Source: Pseudoalteromonas sp. FUC4 | GTDB taxonomy: Bacteria > Pseudomonadota > Gammaproteobacteria > Enterobacterales > Alteromonadaceae | Assembly (NCBI RefSeq): GCF_008370255.1 | Contig: NZ_SEUI01000005.1 | Location: forward strand, 242,006 to 306,005 | Direction: 5' to 3' | Length of the DNA: 64,000 nucleotides | In this document: piece by piece, positions 28,061 through 37,590 of the stretch | Numbering within the stretch: position 1 is the stretch's first letter | Layout: each line of letters opens with the position of its first letter | Notes under the pieces: model-generated | What the model was told of the DNA's origin: nothing | Databases searched by the model: none | What the model saw: only the letters and a program-made list of their open reading frames with translations | Translations under genes and position numbers: made by a program

Positions 28061-28221
28061 ATACCAACCTGCATAAATCTTTGATCAATTTAACGAATTA
28101 AATTGCACTATAACGTCGTTAAAAATTTTTTATTTAGAACAACTAGATACAAAAATTTTTGCCTAGTTCTAGCGTAATTTTCTTAACGTTAAATAGACCC
28201 CATATATAAGCAGATTGGTAT
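28061..28221 (+). repeat. MITE-like inverted-repeat element, copy 1 (161 bp)
   Basis: The ends are ATACCAACCTGC and GCAGATTGGTAT, a 12-bp terminal inverted repeat with one mismatch. The interior is itself self-complementary, with a core containing TAGAACAACTAG and TAGTTCTAG and long A/T arms. It lies in the gap between clpB and the chemoreceptor gene, reaching the latter's stop codon at 28221. A diverged copy in inverted orientation lies at 30133-30294. There is no coding capacity, so this is a non-autonomous element or structured repeat. Confidence 0.65.
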
Positions 28222-29783
28222 TAAACTTTAAAGGTTAGTAATAAATCGTTAACTCTACGCGAACCTTCAACAAGCTCAGCTGCTCCCGTTGCCACATTAA
28301 AGCTTAAGCTTAAGTTTTCATCACCAAAGTCTTTAATTTGCGAAACATTATTACTAATGTCGTTACTAACCATTTGTTGCTCTTCTGCAGCCGATGATGT
28401 TTGTATAGCCAAATGAGATATTTCACTAATTTGAGTAAAAATTTCCTCAAGTTCAACTTGGGTTTTATCTGTTGTCAGAACACAGTTATCAGCTTGTGTT
28501 TTGGTGCGTTGCATTACTTTAGACCAGCTAAATAAAGTGTCTTGTATTTCTTTAATAGAACTATGGATTTGTGTTGTCGCATTTTGAGTACGAGACGAAA
28601 GAGTCCTTACCTCATCGGCAACTACTGCAAAGCCTCGACCATGTTCTCCTGCTCTAGCTGCTTCTATTGCTGCATTTAGGGCAAGTAAGTTAGTTTGATC
28701 CGCAATACCTTCAATTTCACTCATTACTTTACCAATTTTGTCGGCTTCAGAGGCTAAGCTGGTGGCTGTGGTTGCAGCCTCTTCTACTTGAAAAGCTAAA
28801 TCAGATACCATTTTACTATTATCGGCAATATGCTCTTTTATTTCAGAGCAGCTTTGATGGGTGTTATTTACTTTATCAGCTGTTTGAGAAGTATTTACTG
28901 ATATTTCCCCAATGGTCGAACTCATTTGGGTCATCGCGGATGCAATTTGCTCTAAACGTTCACCTTGTGAAGAAATACCTTTTTCAGTAAGCGTTGATTG
29001 TTTATCTAGATTAGTGGCGATGCTATTAAAGCTTAATGTAGAGTCTTTCATACGGCCAAGAACCGTGCGCAATTTTGCGTTTAGCATCTGCTCTCTATAA
29101 TTACTTACACTATGGGGATTGTGGCCGCTGTAAATATAGCGAGAGACTGAATCGGCTTTTGCTTTTTGAACGCGTAATATTTTAGGGGTAACAATGAGTT
29201 CGTCATAATTTAGTGCAATAACTAAAGCGCAAATAAATAGGCTAATTGCAGCTATAGTGATTGATCCTGCGACTGCAAGAAAAATTAGCCAAAGTAATAG
29301 GCATATAAAAGTAATGCTTTGTCTTATTGTGGTGTGTTCTCGCAGATTAAATAATGATTTGTTGGTATTTAATTTGTTGTAAAGAGTTTGTGCGCGTTGT
29401 TTTAGCTGTGAGCTTGCTTTGGCTCTTACTGATTGATAACCAATGAGCTGACCATGTTCAAATATAGGGGTTACAAAGGCATCGACCCAGTAATAGCGAC
29501 CATCTTTACAGCGGTTTTTAACCATACCGCGCCAAGAGTGTCCTTGCTTTAGTGTTGTCCACATTTCTTTAAAAGCAGCTTTTGGCATGTCAGGGTGACG
29601 AACAATATTATGATGCTGACCGATAAGTTCTTGCGCACTATATCCGGCTATAGAACAAAACTCTTGATTGACGTATGTTATTACACCTTTAAGGTCGGTA
29701 GTAGAAACAAGCTCTTGTGACTCATCAAAGTATACTTCTTCATTTTTTAAGCTTTTATCATTGCGCATTATATTTGCTATCAT
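28221..29783 (-). CDS. Aer-like PAS-domain methyl-accepting chemoreceptor
   Basis: 520 residues. The N-terminal PAS domain (about 20-130) has the Aer-type sequence [19 protein letters not shown] [34 protein letters not shown] and [16 protein letters not shown] hydrophobic hairpin lies near 155-195. The MCP signalling domain contains [20 protein letters not shown] and [15 protein letters not shown]. Aer-type receptors use PAS-bound FAD to sense redox or oxygen and steer aerotaxis through CheW/CheA. A perfect FNR box lies about 100 bp upstream. It is flanked by two inverted repeat elements. FAD binding is inferred from the family. Confidence 0.9.
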   Translation of the reverse strand: MIANIMRNDKSLKNEEVYFDESQELVSTTDLKGVITYVNQEFCSIAGYSAQELIGQHHNIVRHPDMPKAAFKEMWTTLKQGHSWRGMVKNRCKDGRYYWVDAFVTPIFEHGQLIGYQSVRAKASSQLKQRAQTLYNKLNTNKSLFNLREHTTIRQSITFICLLLWLIFLAVAGSITIAAISLFICALVIALNYDELIVTPKILRVQKAKADSVSRYIYSGHNPHSVSNYREQMLNAKLRTVLGRMKDSTLSFNSIATNLDKQSTLTEKGISSQGERLEQIASAMTQMSSTIGEISVNTSQTADKVNNTHQSCSEIKEHIADNSKMVSDLAFQVEEAATTATSLASEADKIGKVMSEIEGIADQTNLLALNAAIEAARAGEHGRGFAVVADEVRTLSSRTQNATTQIHSSIKEIQDTLFSWSKVMQRTKTQADNCVLTTDKTQVELEEIFTQISEISHLAIQTSSAAEEQQMVSNDISNNVSQIKDFGDENLSLSFNVATGAAELVEGSRRVNDLLLTFKV

Positions 29784-29876
29784 CCTTTATTGTTGGAGCC
29801 ATTATATTGGTTACAACATACAAAGCAAAAAATAGCGTATGTCCTTTTGTACTCATAAGGTAAATAATTGCTTTTA

Positions 29877-29890
29877 TTGATCTAGATCAA
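29877..29890 (-). promoter_or_regulatory. Perfect FNR box upstream of the Aer-like receptor
   Basis: TTGATctagATCAA matches TTGAT-N4-ATCAA at all ten conserved positions. It is centred about 100 bp upstream of the receptor ATG on the minus strand. Oxygen-responsive control of an aerotaxis receptor would be sensible; binding is not shown. The rest of the 29784-30330 gap holds a 9-bp GCATTTAAA direct repeat (29987-30010) and a second MITE-like element. Confidence 0.6.
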
Positions 29891-30132
29891 TTTTAAATAT
29901 CGGGTAGCTAAGTTGAACTCATTTTGAATAAGTTCCGGTCTGTTAGTTTAGGCTTGTTTTTTATGTATTTAATTTATACTTAAATAGCATTTAAAGCATT
30001 TAAAGCATTTGTATAATGCACATAGCAATGGCAATATTACGACTTAATATAATGATGTTGGTCATATTAGCGCATGTATAAAGTGGGCAAAGAATTATTA
30101 GATTTGAAAAGTTATATTGTTCTTAGCAATTT

Positions 30133-30294
30133 ATTCCAGTTGCATTAAATAAATGATCTATTATAGCGCTAAGGAAATAGCACAATAACAAGGCGAAAAT
30201 TATGACATATAGTTGTTCTATATGAATAATTTGTAATGCAGTGAGTGCGCTATTTAACGCGATAGAATGATCATATTTTCAATAAAATTGGTAT
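30133..30294 (-). repeat. MITE-like inverted-repeat element, copy 2 (162 bp)
   Basis: The right end ATTGGTAT and left end ATTCCAGTT form a degenerate terminal inverted repeat extending to TGATC. The centre is a near-perfect hairpin (CATATAG-ttgtt-CTATATG, extended by AAATTAT/ATAATTT). The reverse complement aligns along its length with the element at 28061-28221, sharing for example TAGAACAACTA and the ends. The two are therefore members of one family in opposite orientation. It lies directly upstream of gshA. Confidence 0.6.
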
Positions 30295-30363
30295 TCATCT
30301 TGAGTCTAAGTAATTAGCCCCCATAACCTTATGATTAAGCCACGTGGCCCGAGGAAAGATTTT

Positions 30364-31941
30364 TTGACAACACATGATTTAGCTAACGCACTTGAAGCGT
30401 TATCAGTAGATGAGCACCAACATGCAGTTAATGGCATTAAACGCGGCATAGAGCGAGAGTCACTAAGAATACAAGAGAATGGTGCTATATCACCTAAAGG
30501 CCATCCTAAAGGGGTGGGCAGTGCGTTAACTAATGGCCATATCACAACTGATTTTTCTGAATCTTTACTTGAATTTATTACTCCAGTTAGTGAGTCGTCA
30601 ACGCAAACTCTTAAGCAATTAAAAGACCTTCAAAAGTTCACTCTAGAAAAAATGGGTGATGAACTACTTTGGCCTATTAGTATGCCGTGCTTTATTGAGC
30701 ATCAAGATGATATTGTTTTAGCTCAATTTGGTAGTTCTAATACAGGCAAAATGAAAACACTATACCGTGAAGGATTAAAAAATCGCTACGGTAGTATGAT
30801 GCAAGCAATTGCAGGCGTTCACTTTAATATTTCATTTCCAGATACGCTTTGGCAGTCGCTTCACTCGTTACAACAAAGTAATGCAAGCATTCAAGATTTT
30901 ATTTCAGACGGCTATTTAGCGCTTATTCGTAACTTTAAACGCGAACTATGGCTAATAAGTTACATGTTTGGTGCATCACCAGCATTATGTAACTCATTTT
31001 TACAAGGTCGAAAAACTGATTTACCATTTAAAAAACTAGGTAAAGGTACGCTTTACTTAGAAGTTGGTACGGCACTGCGTTTAGGCAATTTAGGTTATAC
31101 GAATAGCGCTCAGTCGTCACTACGCGTAATGTATAACTCGTTAGATGAATATGTAGCAGGCCTTAAAAAAGCAATCAACACACCATCAGAAATTTATGGT
31201 GATCTTGATGACTATAAGAGTGAAAACCCTAAACAATTAAATAAAAATATTCTGCAGATTGAAAACGAATTTTACTCGCCAATTCGTCCTAAGCGTAATG
31301 CTAAAAGTGGCGAAACGCCAACGGATGCATTGCTTCGAGCAGGCATTGAATATGTAGAAATTCGCGCGTTAGACGTTAACCCGTTTAGCGAAGTTGGTAT
31401 TGATATTGAGCAAATTCACTTTTTAGATGTGTTTTTAACGTATTGTTTATTAAAAGATTCAGCTCCAATGGATTGGAAAGAACAAGCACGCAGTACTGAA
31501 AACCTCGACACAGTAGTCAATCAAGGTCGAGAAGAAGGGCTAATGCTTAACTTTAATAATACACAGCGTAGTCTTCAGTCGTGGGGTGATGAAATATTTG
31601 TCCAGCTCACTGATGTCGCTAAATGGATGGATAATGCTTATGGTGTTAATTATTACTCTGATACTATAAAGCGCATGGCAACGTGGGTGCATAATCCAGA
31701 GCTTACCTATTCTGGACGTTACGTGTCACAATTAAAAGAGTCTGGTTTAGACAACGGTCACTTTGCGCTAGCACTGGCTAATAAATACAAACAAAGCCAC
31801 GCAGACACTGATTACAGTGAGTTTTTAAAGCCTTGGCTAGAACAACAAGTTGTAGAATCTAACGAAGCACAAACTGTAATTGAGCAAGCAGATACCCAGT
31901 CATTTACTGCCTTTTTAGATGCGTATTTTGACGGTAAATAA
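30364..31941 (+). CDS. gshA: Glutamate-cysteine ligase (type 1)
   Basis: 525 residues if translation starts at the TTG at 30364, which follows a strong GAGGAAAG site at 30351. An ATG at 30331 adds 11 residues but has no ribosome site, and the TTG start aligns with the E. coli N-terminus. Family motifs are GIKRGIERESLRI, TDFSESLLEFIT, FSDGY-like FISDGYLALIRN and YVEIRALDVNPF. It catalyses the first step of glutathione synthesis. It is monocistronic; a MITE-like repeat ends 70 bp upstream. Confidence 0.93.
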   Translation: MTTHDLANALEALSVDEHQHAVNGIKRGIERESLRIQENGAISPKGHPKGVGSALTNGHITTDFSESLLEFITPVSESSTQTLKQLKDLQKFTLEKMGDELLWPISMPCFIEHQDDIVLAQFGSSNTGKMKTLYREGLKNRYGSMMQAIAGVHFNISFPDTLWQSLHSLQQSNASIQDFISDGYLALIRNFKRELWLISYMFGASPALCNSFLQGRKTDLPFKKLGKGTLYLEVGTALRLGNLGYTNSAQSSLRVMYNSLDEYVAGLKKAINTPSEIYGDLDDYKSENPKQLNKNILQIENEFYSPIRPKRNAKSGETPTDALLRAGIEYVEIRALDVNPFSEVGIDIEQIHFLDVFLTYCLLKDSAPMDWKEQARSTENLDTVVNQGREEGLMLNFNNTQRSLQSWGDEIFVQLTDVAKWMDNAYGVNYYSDTIKRMATWVHNPELTYSGRYVSQLKESGLDNGHFALALANKYKQSHADTDYSEFLKPWLEQQVVESNEAQTVIEQADTQSFTAFLDAYFDGK

Positions 31942-31973
31942 TCTTAATACCTAGCAAAATTTAAGCAAAAAAA

Positions 31974-31995
31974 ACGCAGCCTAAGTAGGCTGCGT
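31974..31995. terminator. Hairpin after gshA
   Basis: ACGCAGCCTA-ag-TAGGCTGCGT is a perfect 10-bp stem 33 bp after the gshA stop. The A-run lies before the stem and only AAATATA follows, so it is a strong terminator only for the minus strand. On the plus strand it may act as a weak terminator or an mRNA 3'-end stabiliser. Confidence 0.5.
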
Positions 31996-32088
31996 AAATA
32001 TATATTCAGGGATGAACTAATGCTGTACTGCTGCATTCATTGAGTCAGACCCACACTTTTTAAAAAAGTTCTGTGAGATCTTAAAAAA

Positions 32089-32700
32089 ATGAAAAAAAAT
32101 GCAATTATTTTATCTCTTGCCATTACTTTAGCTGGTTGTGCTACAGCGCCCCCGAAACAACCTAACGATCTATGCAAAATCTTTGAAGAAAAACCTGATT
32201 GGTATTTTGACGCAAAAGACGCGCAAGAAAAATGGGGCTCTCCTAAGCATGTACTCATGAGTATGATGTACCAGGAAAGCTCTTTTAAGCATGATGCGGC
32301 TCCACCTATGGAGTACTTCTTATGGATAATTCCAACCGGTCGCGCAAGTGATGCCTATGGTTATTCACAGGCTAAAACACCAACATGGTCAGATTACATT
32401 CGTGAAACAGGCAACAATGGTGCTGATAGAGACGACTTTGATGATGCAATCGACTTTATGGCATGGTTTGTTTATAAAACGCATAAAGTAAATAAAATCT
32501 CTAAGTGGGATGCCTATGCGCAATATCTTAATTATCATGAAGGTTGGGGTGGTTATAAGCGTGGCACATATAAAAAGAAAAAGTGGTTAATGGGTGTCGC
32601 AAATAAAGTTAAACACAGAGCAAGCCGTTATGGTGCGCAATTAAAACGCTGTGAAGACGAGCTTGATAAAGGTTGGTTTGAACGCCTTATATTTGGCTAG
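32089..32700 (+). CDS. Lytic transglycosylase-like (SLT) lipoprotein
   Basis: 203 residues with lipobox ITLAGC (Cys17). The domain resembles soluble lytic transglycosylases, with putative catalytic Glu63 in SMMYQESSFKHDA, GYSQAKTPTWSDY and a late YAQYLNYHEGWGGYKRG. The family cleaves peptidoglycan glycan strands to anhydromuropeptides. Lipidation would place it on the inner leaflet of the outer membrane. No specific Mlt name fits. It ends just before a bidirectional terminator. Confidence 0.75.
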   Translation: MKKNAIILSLAITLAGCATAPPKQPNDLCKIFEEKPDWYFDAKDAQEKWGSPKHVLMSMMYQESSFKHDAAPPMEYFLWIIPTGRASDAYGYSQAKTPTWSDYIRETGNNGADRDDFDDAIDFMAWFVYKTHKVNKISKWDAYAQYLNYHEGWGGYKRGTYKKKKWLMGVANKVKHRASRYGAQLKRCEDELDKGWFERLIFG

Positions 32701-32718
32701 AAAGTTATTAATGGATAT

Positions 32719-32745
32719 AAAAAAGGAGCCAATCGGCTCCTTTTT
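32719..32745. terminator. Bidirectional terminator
   Basis: AAAAAGGAGCC-aatc-GGCTCCTTTTT lies between the convergent lipoprotein gene and the corB-like gene. Confidence 0.9.
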
Positions 32746-32757
32746 ACTTAGTGAGAA

Positions 32758-34026
32758 CTAGCGAGAACGCTTGTTAGGCTGAATCTTCACCTGTTTTATC
32801 ATATTCTCTTTTACTTCGAGTACTTCAATAGGGTACCCCGCAATACGTAAACTAATATTTGCATCGGGAATATCTTCTAAGTATTCAACAATTAAGCCAC
32901 TCAAAGTTTTCGGGCCGTCTAGTGGGAAATCCCAACCCATCTCTTTATTTAAATCGCGTACGTTAGCGCCGCCATCTACAATACAAGAGCCATCGGTTTG
33001 TGTTTCTACTTCTTCGCTTGGTGTACGGGTTTGTGTAGTTGTAAAATCGCCAACAACTTCTTCTAAAATATCTTCAAGCGTTACTAAACCTTGAATATCA
33101 CCATACTCGTCTACTACTAAGCCTATGCGTTCTTTAGACTGCTGAAATTTTAACAGCTGAGTGTTAAGTGATGTTCCCTCTGGGATAAAGTAAATTTCGC
33201 GTACAGCACGCAGCAAAGATGGTTTATCAAATTGCTCTTTTGTAAGTAGGCGAAGTGCATCTCGAGAGTGAATAAAGCCTACTGCGTCATCTATATTATC
33301 GCGATACAACAACACGCGAGTATGTTGTGCATGGGTAAGCTGGCGACTAATCAGTTTCCAATCATCGTTAATATCAATAGCCACAATTTCGTTACGTGGG
33401 ATCATGATATCTTCAACGGTTACTTGCTCTAAATCTAAAATTGAGGTCAGCATACTTTGATGGCGAGCAGGGATAAGTGCGCCTGACTCATTGAGCACTG
33501 TTTTTAATTCTTCTTTACTCATGCTGTGCTCGTCGATTTGAGCGGCACTAATACCAAATAATCGCAATATTCCGTTGGTCATCCAGTTAACGATAACAAC
33601 AAAAGGAAAAAGAATTTTTAGTAACCCTTTAAGTATTATTGAGCTTGGAAAAGCTACTTTTTCAGGATAGAGGGCAGCAAGAGTTTTAGGTGTTACTTCG
33701 GCAAATATAAGCACGACTAAAGTTAACACACCCGTAGCGATAGCAATACCAAGGTCACCGTAAAGACGAATACCTATAATGGTAGCAACTTGAGCTGCAG
33801 CTATATTGACAAGGTTATTGCCAATTAAGATTAAACCGATGAGCCTATCTGGACGGCTAAGTAATTTACTGACTCGTTTAGCTGCACGATGATCCTCTTT
33901 AGCGAGGTGTCGCAGGCGTATACGATTGATTGACATAATTCCGGTTTCTGAACCAGAAAAATAAGCAGAAAAAAGCACCAAAAAACCTAAAATGATAAAT
34001 AGGGTACTTGTCGATATGTCGTCCAA
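32758..34026 (-). CDS. corB: CNNM/CorC-family membrane protein with CBS pair (YfjD/CorB-like)
   Basis: 422 residues. An N-terminal CNNM (DUF21) domain has three to four membrane helices (FLVLFSAYFSGSETGIMSINR, GLILIGNNLVNIAA, IFAEVTPKTLAALYPE). A CBS pair follows (about 205-325, VEDIMIPRNEIVAI and IGLVVDEYGDIQGLVTLEDIL), then a CorC_HlyC transporter-associated domain. The family takes part in magnesium/cobalt efflux. The order corB-ypjD next to divergent ffh matches E. coli yfjD-ypjD-ffh. Confidence 0.88.
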   Translation of the reverse strand: MDDISTSTLFIILGFLVLFSAYFSGSETGIMSINRIRLRHLAKEDHRAAKRVSKLLSRPDRLIGLILIGNNLVNIAAAQVATIIGIRLYGDLGIAIATGVLTLVVLIFAEVTPKTLAALYPEKVAFPSSIILKGLLKILFPFVVIVNWMTNGILRLFGISAAQIDEHSMSKEELKTVLNESGALIPARHQSMLTSILDLEQVTVEDIMIPRNEIVAIDINDDWKLISRQLTHAQHTRVLLYRDNIDDAVGFIHSRDALRLLTKEQFDKPSLLRAVREIYFIPEGTSLNTQLLKFQQSKERIGLVVDEYGDIQGLVTLEDILEEVVGDFTTTQTRTPSEEVETQTDGSCIVDGGANVRDLNKEMGWDFPLDGPKTLSGLIVEYLEDIPDANISLRIAGYPIEVLEVKENMIKQVKIQPNKRSR

Positions 34027-34087
34027 CGATGGATCCTTTTCTTATAAATCAATGCGTATTAAGCTAGAGTGAGCAAGCAGAGTCAAG

Positions 34088-34894
34088 TTAAAACTTATTT
34101 AGTATCACTTCTTGTATGAAACGGCTGCCAAAATATGCGAGTGTGAGGACAAATGCAGCGACCATGATGGTAATAACCACAGGTTTACCGCGCCAACCCT
34201 TTTTCATATGCCCGATGGCTACAATGGCAAAAATAGCCCACGCAACTAACGACAATATCGTTTTATGAATGAACTCTTTAGCAAACATCCCATCAAGAAA
34301 TACAAACCCCGAGAGTAATGCAAACGTGAGTAATATGGTGCCTAAATTAAGCAGTTGGTAAAGCTGGCGCTCAACAACCATTAAAGGCGGAAGGTGACTA
34401 TGCACAATTGCTAAATCTTTACGTTTTAAACGTTTATCAATAAAGTAGAACTGCACGCCATATAAAGTAGCAATAATTAAAATACAGTAGGCCAATAGGG
34501 ATAAGGAAATGTGTGTTACTAAGCCAACCTCAATATTAATGCTTTGCAGTAAAATATGATGAGGAATAAATAAACTGGCAATGGTAAGTAAAGCACCAAA
34601 ACCATAAACAACGGGCAATAATAAGGTAGCAGGGAACTTTAGCGATACAGCTGTTACTGAAACGACAATAACCCAGCATGTTAAAAGGGAGACGTTTACA
34701 ATACTTAAGTCTTGACCGTCGGATCTAAAAACAGAGTTAACTAACAGCAGCATATGCGCCACTATAGCAACCGTGCTCAATATGACGGTTACCTTTTGGC
34801 TAGGGCCTTGTTGATGAAACAGGCGTGAGAGCACGTGAGACGTTGCTAACACATAAAATAAACTGGCAATAATAGTTAAACTAATAATCAGCAT
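34088..34894 (-). CDS. ypjD: Inner membrane CcsA-like protein YpjD/CorE
   Basis: 268 residues with about eight membrane helices. It has the cytochrome c assembly (CcsA/CcmC-like) family layout, including HISLSLLAYCILIIATLYGVQFYF and a late KTILSLVAWAIFAIVAIGH. Genetics in enterics link YpjD (CorE) to the CorB cation transport function. The biochemical role is not settled. It lies 61 bp upstream of corB on the same strand and divergent from ffh. Confidence 0.85.
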   Translation of the reverse strand: MLIISLTIIASLFYVLATSHVLSRLFHQQGPSQKVTVILSTVAIVAHMLLLVNSVFRSDGQDLSIVNVSLLTCWVIVVSVTAVSLKFPATLLLPVVYGFGALLTIASLFIPHHILLQSINIEVGLVTHISLSLLAYCILIIATLYGVQFYFIDKRLKRKDLAIVHSHLPPLMVVERQLYQLLNLGTILLTFALLSGFVFLDGMFAKEFIHKTILSLVAWAIFAIVAIGHMKKGWRGKPVVITIMVAAFVLTLAYFGSRFIQEVILNKF

Positions 34895-35146
34895 TGTGCT
34901 TGGGCCACTTAATTTGAGACAAAATAATCCTTGTTGTTATATAGTCATTGTATTTTATAGCAAAGCAAATGCATAGACCTTAAAAAAAGAAACTCAACAA
35001 GGTGCACTTGAACACTATATTGTAAGACGCCATATACGGTATACTACTTTCAATTGAAACTTAATAAGTCAATCCTGGTTAATTGAAAATCAAACTAACC
35101 GTAAAATTTTAATGGATTGATATAAACGTCTTATCGGAACCGTTAC

Positions 35147-36526
35147 ATGTTTGAGAACCTCCAAGAACGATTAGGTAAAACCTTAAAAAATATCAGTGGC
35201 CGTGGCCGTCTGACTGAAGACAACATAAAAGACACACTTCGCGAAGTGCGTATGGCATTTTTAGAAGCCGATGTGGCATTGCCTGTTGTTCGCGAGTTTG
35301 TAAAACAAGTTAAAGAACGTGCAGTTGGGGTTGAAGTTACAAAAAGCTTAAGCCCAGGCCAAGTATTTATAAAAATAGTGCGTGAAGAACTAGAAAAAGC
35401 AATGGGTGAGGCCAATGAAGAGCTAAGCCTAAATGCGCAACCGCCAGCCGTTGTTATGGTAGCGGGTCTGCAAGGTGCGGGTAAAACCACCAGTGTAGCT
35501 AAGCTTGCTAAGTTTTTAAAAGAACGCAAAAAGAAATCAGTGCTTGTAGTAAGTGCCGATGTTTATCGCCCTGCTGCGATTAAACAGCTAGAAACGCTTG
35601 CTACAGAAGTTGATGTTGATTTCTTTCCAAGTGATATTTCGCAAAAGCCAGTGGATATTGCAAACGCTGCAATCTCTCATGCTAAAAAGAAATTTATAGA
35701 TGTAGTACTTGTTGATACCGCAGGTCGTTTACATGTTGACAGCAACATGATGGACGAGATTAAAGATCTTCACAAAGCAATCAACCCAATTGAAACTTTA
35801 TTCGTTGTTGATGCAATGACGGGTCAAGATGCGGCAAATACAGCTAAAGCATTTGACGAAGCTCTGCCACTAACCGGTGTAATATTAACAAAAACCGATG
35901 GTGATGCACGTGGTGGTGCTGCTTTATCTATTCGTCATATCACAGGCAAACCAATTAAATTTATGGGTGTGGGTGAGCGAACTGACGCACTCGAGCCTTT
36001 CCATCCAGACCGTATAGCGTCGCGTATTTTAGGCATGGGTGATGTACTTTCATTAATCGAAGAAGTCGAAATGAAAGTAGATAAAGAGCAAGCTGCTAAA
36101 GTTGCTGAAAAAGTATTTAAAGGTGCCGGTTTTACCCTTGACGACTTTGCTGATCAATTAAAGCAAATGAAAAACATGGGTGGCATGATGTCGATGCTTG
36201 ATAAGCTCCCTGGTATGTCTAACTTACCAGATGCTGTTAAAGGCCAAATGGGTGACAAAACATTTATCCAAATGGAAGCTATTATTAGCTCAATGACTAA
36301 AAAAGAGCGTGCACGTCCAGAAATCATCAAAGGTTCGCGTAAAAAACGTATAGCAGCAGGCTCTGGTACACAAGTACAAGAGATTAATAAGTTGCTTAAG
36401 CAGTTTACGCAAATGCAAAAAATGATGAAAAAGATGAAAGGTAAAGGCGGCATGACTAAAATGATGCGCGGTATGAAAGGCATGTTACCACCTGGGATGA
36501 TGGGTGGCGGTGGTCCTAAGTTTTAA
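35147..36526 (+). CDS. ffh: Signal recognition particle protein Ffh
   Basis: 459 residues. The N domain is followed by the GTPase domain with G1 GLQGAGKTT (107-115), VDTAGRLHVD and TKTDGDARGG. The Met-rich M domain ends in repeated MKKMKGKGGMTKMMRGMKGM. Ffh binds signal sequences and 4.5S RNA for co-translational membrane targeting. It is followed by its own terminator. Confidence 0.98.
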   Translation: MFENLQERLGKTLKNISGRGRLTEDNIKDTLREVRMAFLEADVALPVVREFVKQVKERAVGVEVTKSLSPGQVFIKIVREELEKAMGEANEELSLNAQPPAVVMVAGLQGAGKTTSVAKLAKFLKERKKKSVLVVSADVYRPAAIKQLETLATEVDVDFFPSDISQKPVDIANAAISHAKKKFIDVVLVDTAGRLHVDSNMMDEIKDLHKAINPIETLFVVDAMTGQDAANTAKAFDEALPLTGVILTKTDGDARGGAALSIRHITGKPIKFMGVGERTDALEPFHPDRIASRILGMGDVLSLIEEVEMKVDKEQAAKVAEKVFKGAGFTLDDFADQLKQMKNMGGMMSMLDKLPGMSNLPDAVKGQMGDKTFIQMEAIISSMTKKERARPEIIKGSRKKRIAAGSGTQVQEINKLLKQFTQMQKMMKKMKGKGGMTKMMRGMKGMLPPGMMGGGGPKF

Positions 36527-36571
36527 AAAATACTTTTGAGTTATTTTTTAAAACAATAGCGAATCATATTT

Positions 36572-36596
36572 AAAGGAGCAAATAGCTCCTTTTTTT
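36572..36596 (+). terminator. Terminator of ffh
   Basis: AAAGGAGC-aaata-GCTCCTTTTTTT, 46 bp after the ffh stop. Confidence 0.88.
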
Positions 36597-36721
36597 GTTG
36601 AATAAATTATGCATGTAATACACCTTTAACCCTAATTTGTCGTTGAGATCACGGTTTAACCTACTAAACTGTCTTTTTGCTTCACTTCTTACTTGCGTTA
36701 TTGCCAAAAACTCGTACAATT

Positions 36722-36742
36722 CCCCAGCTCCTCATTCTGGGG
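36722..36742 (+). promoter_or_regulatory. Hairpin in the rpsP operon leader
   Basis: CCCCAG (36722-36727) and CTGGGG (36737-36742) form a GC-rich stem in otherwise AT-rich DNA 45 bp before rpsP. It may be part of the 5' untranslated leader of the rpsP-rimM-trmD-rplS mRNA. Any regulatory role is conjecture. The remaining 36597-36787 gap shows nothing else clear. Confidence 0.35.
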
Positions 36743-36787
36743 AGTAAATCTTATTAATGAAAACAGTCAATCTTTATAGAGGACGGT

Positions 36788-37036
36788 ATGGTAACTATTC
36801 GTTTGCAACGTGGTGGCGCTAAAAAACGCCCTTTCTATCAAATTGTGGTTGCGGATAGCCGTTTCTCGCGTGACGGTCGCTTCATCGAGAAAGTAGGCTT
36901 TTTTAACCCAATTGCTTCAGGTCAAGAAGAAAAAATTCGTTTAGATTTACCACGTGTTGAACACTGGGTAGGTCAGGGCGCATCTCTTTCAGATCGCGTA
37001 GCTAAGTTAGTAAAAGACGCTCGTAAAGCGGCTTAA
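36788..37036 (+). CDS. rpsP: 30S ribosomal protein S16
   Basis: 82 residues, the family length. The start is [20 protein letters not shown] with [21 protein letters not shown]16 binds 16S rRNA in early assembly. It is the first gene of the conserved rpsP-rimM-trmD-rplS operon, with a GAGGACGGT ribosome site. Confidence 0.98.
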   Translation: MVTIRLQRGGAKKRPFYQIVVADSRFSRDGRFIEKVGFFNPIASGQEEKIRLDLPRVEHWVGQGASLSDRVAKLVKDARKAA

Positions 37037-37053
37037 TAGGCGTAAGTGTAACC

Positions 37054-37590
37054 ATGAGTCAAGAGAACACCTCATCAATAATTGTCGTAGGAAAGCTCGG
37101 TGCCCCATATGGTATAAAGGGCTGGCTTAAGGTACATTCATTTACTGATGATCCCGTAGGGATCTTCGATTTCAGCCCGTGGTTGATAGGGCAGCAAGGT
37201 AAATGGCAGTCCTTAGAAGTGGTCGACTGGCGTCGCCACAACAAAGGCTTTATCGCTAAATTTGCGCAGATAAACGACCGAGACGAAGCAATGGCTTATA
37301 CCCATGCTGAAATCTCAATGGATGCAGCGCATTTACCAGAACTCCCGCAAGGTGAGTTCTATTGGCGAGATCTCATTGGCATGTCTGTTGTAACCGATAA
37401 AGGTTATAGCTTAGGCATTGTTGATGACCTTATGGAGACAGGGTCAAATGACGTACTAGTTGTGAAAGCAAACAGTAAAGACGCATTTGGTCAAGCTGAA
37501 CGTTTGATTCCTTTTTTAACTGATTCAGTTATTAAAGAAGTTAAATACGATGCAAGAGAAATTACCGTAGATTGGGATCCTGGTTTTTAA
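37054..37590 (+). CDS. rimM: Ribosome maturation factor RimM
   Basis: 178 residues. The N-terminal RimM domain has [24 protein letters not shown]-barrel follows with [24 protein letters not shown] and [10 protein letters not shown]. It assists 16S 3'-domain maturation and binds S19. Its stop overlaps the trmD ATG (TAATG). Confidence 0.97.
   Translation: MSQENTSSIIVVGKLGAPYGIKGWLKVHSFTDDPVGIFDFSPWLIGQQGKWQSLEVVDWRRHNKGFIAKFAQINDRDEAMAYTHAEISMDAAHLPELPQGEFYWRDLIGMSVVTDKGYSLGIVDDLMETGSNDVLVVKANSKDAFGQAERLIPFLTDSVIKEVKYDAREITVDWDPGF

Noticed and set aside
35143-35529. Antisense frame opposite ffh
   Set aside because: Shadow of the Ffh N and G domains.
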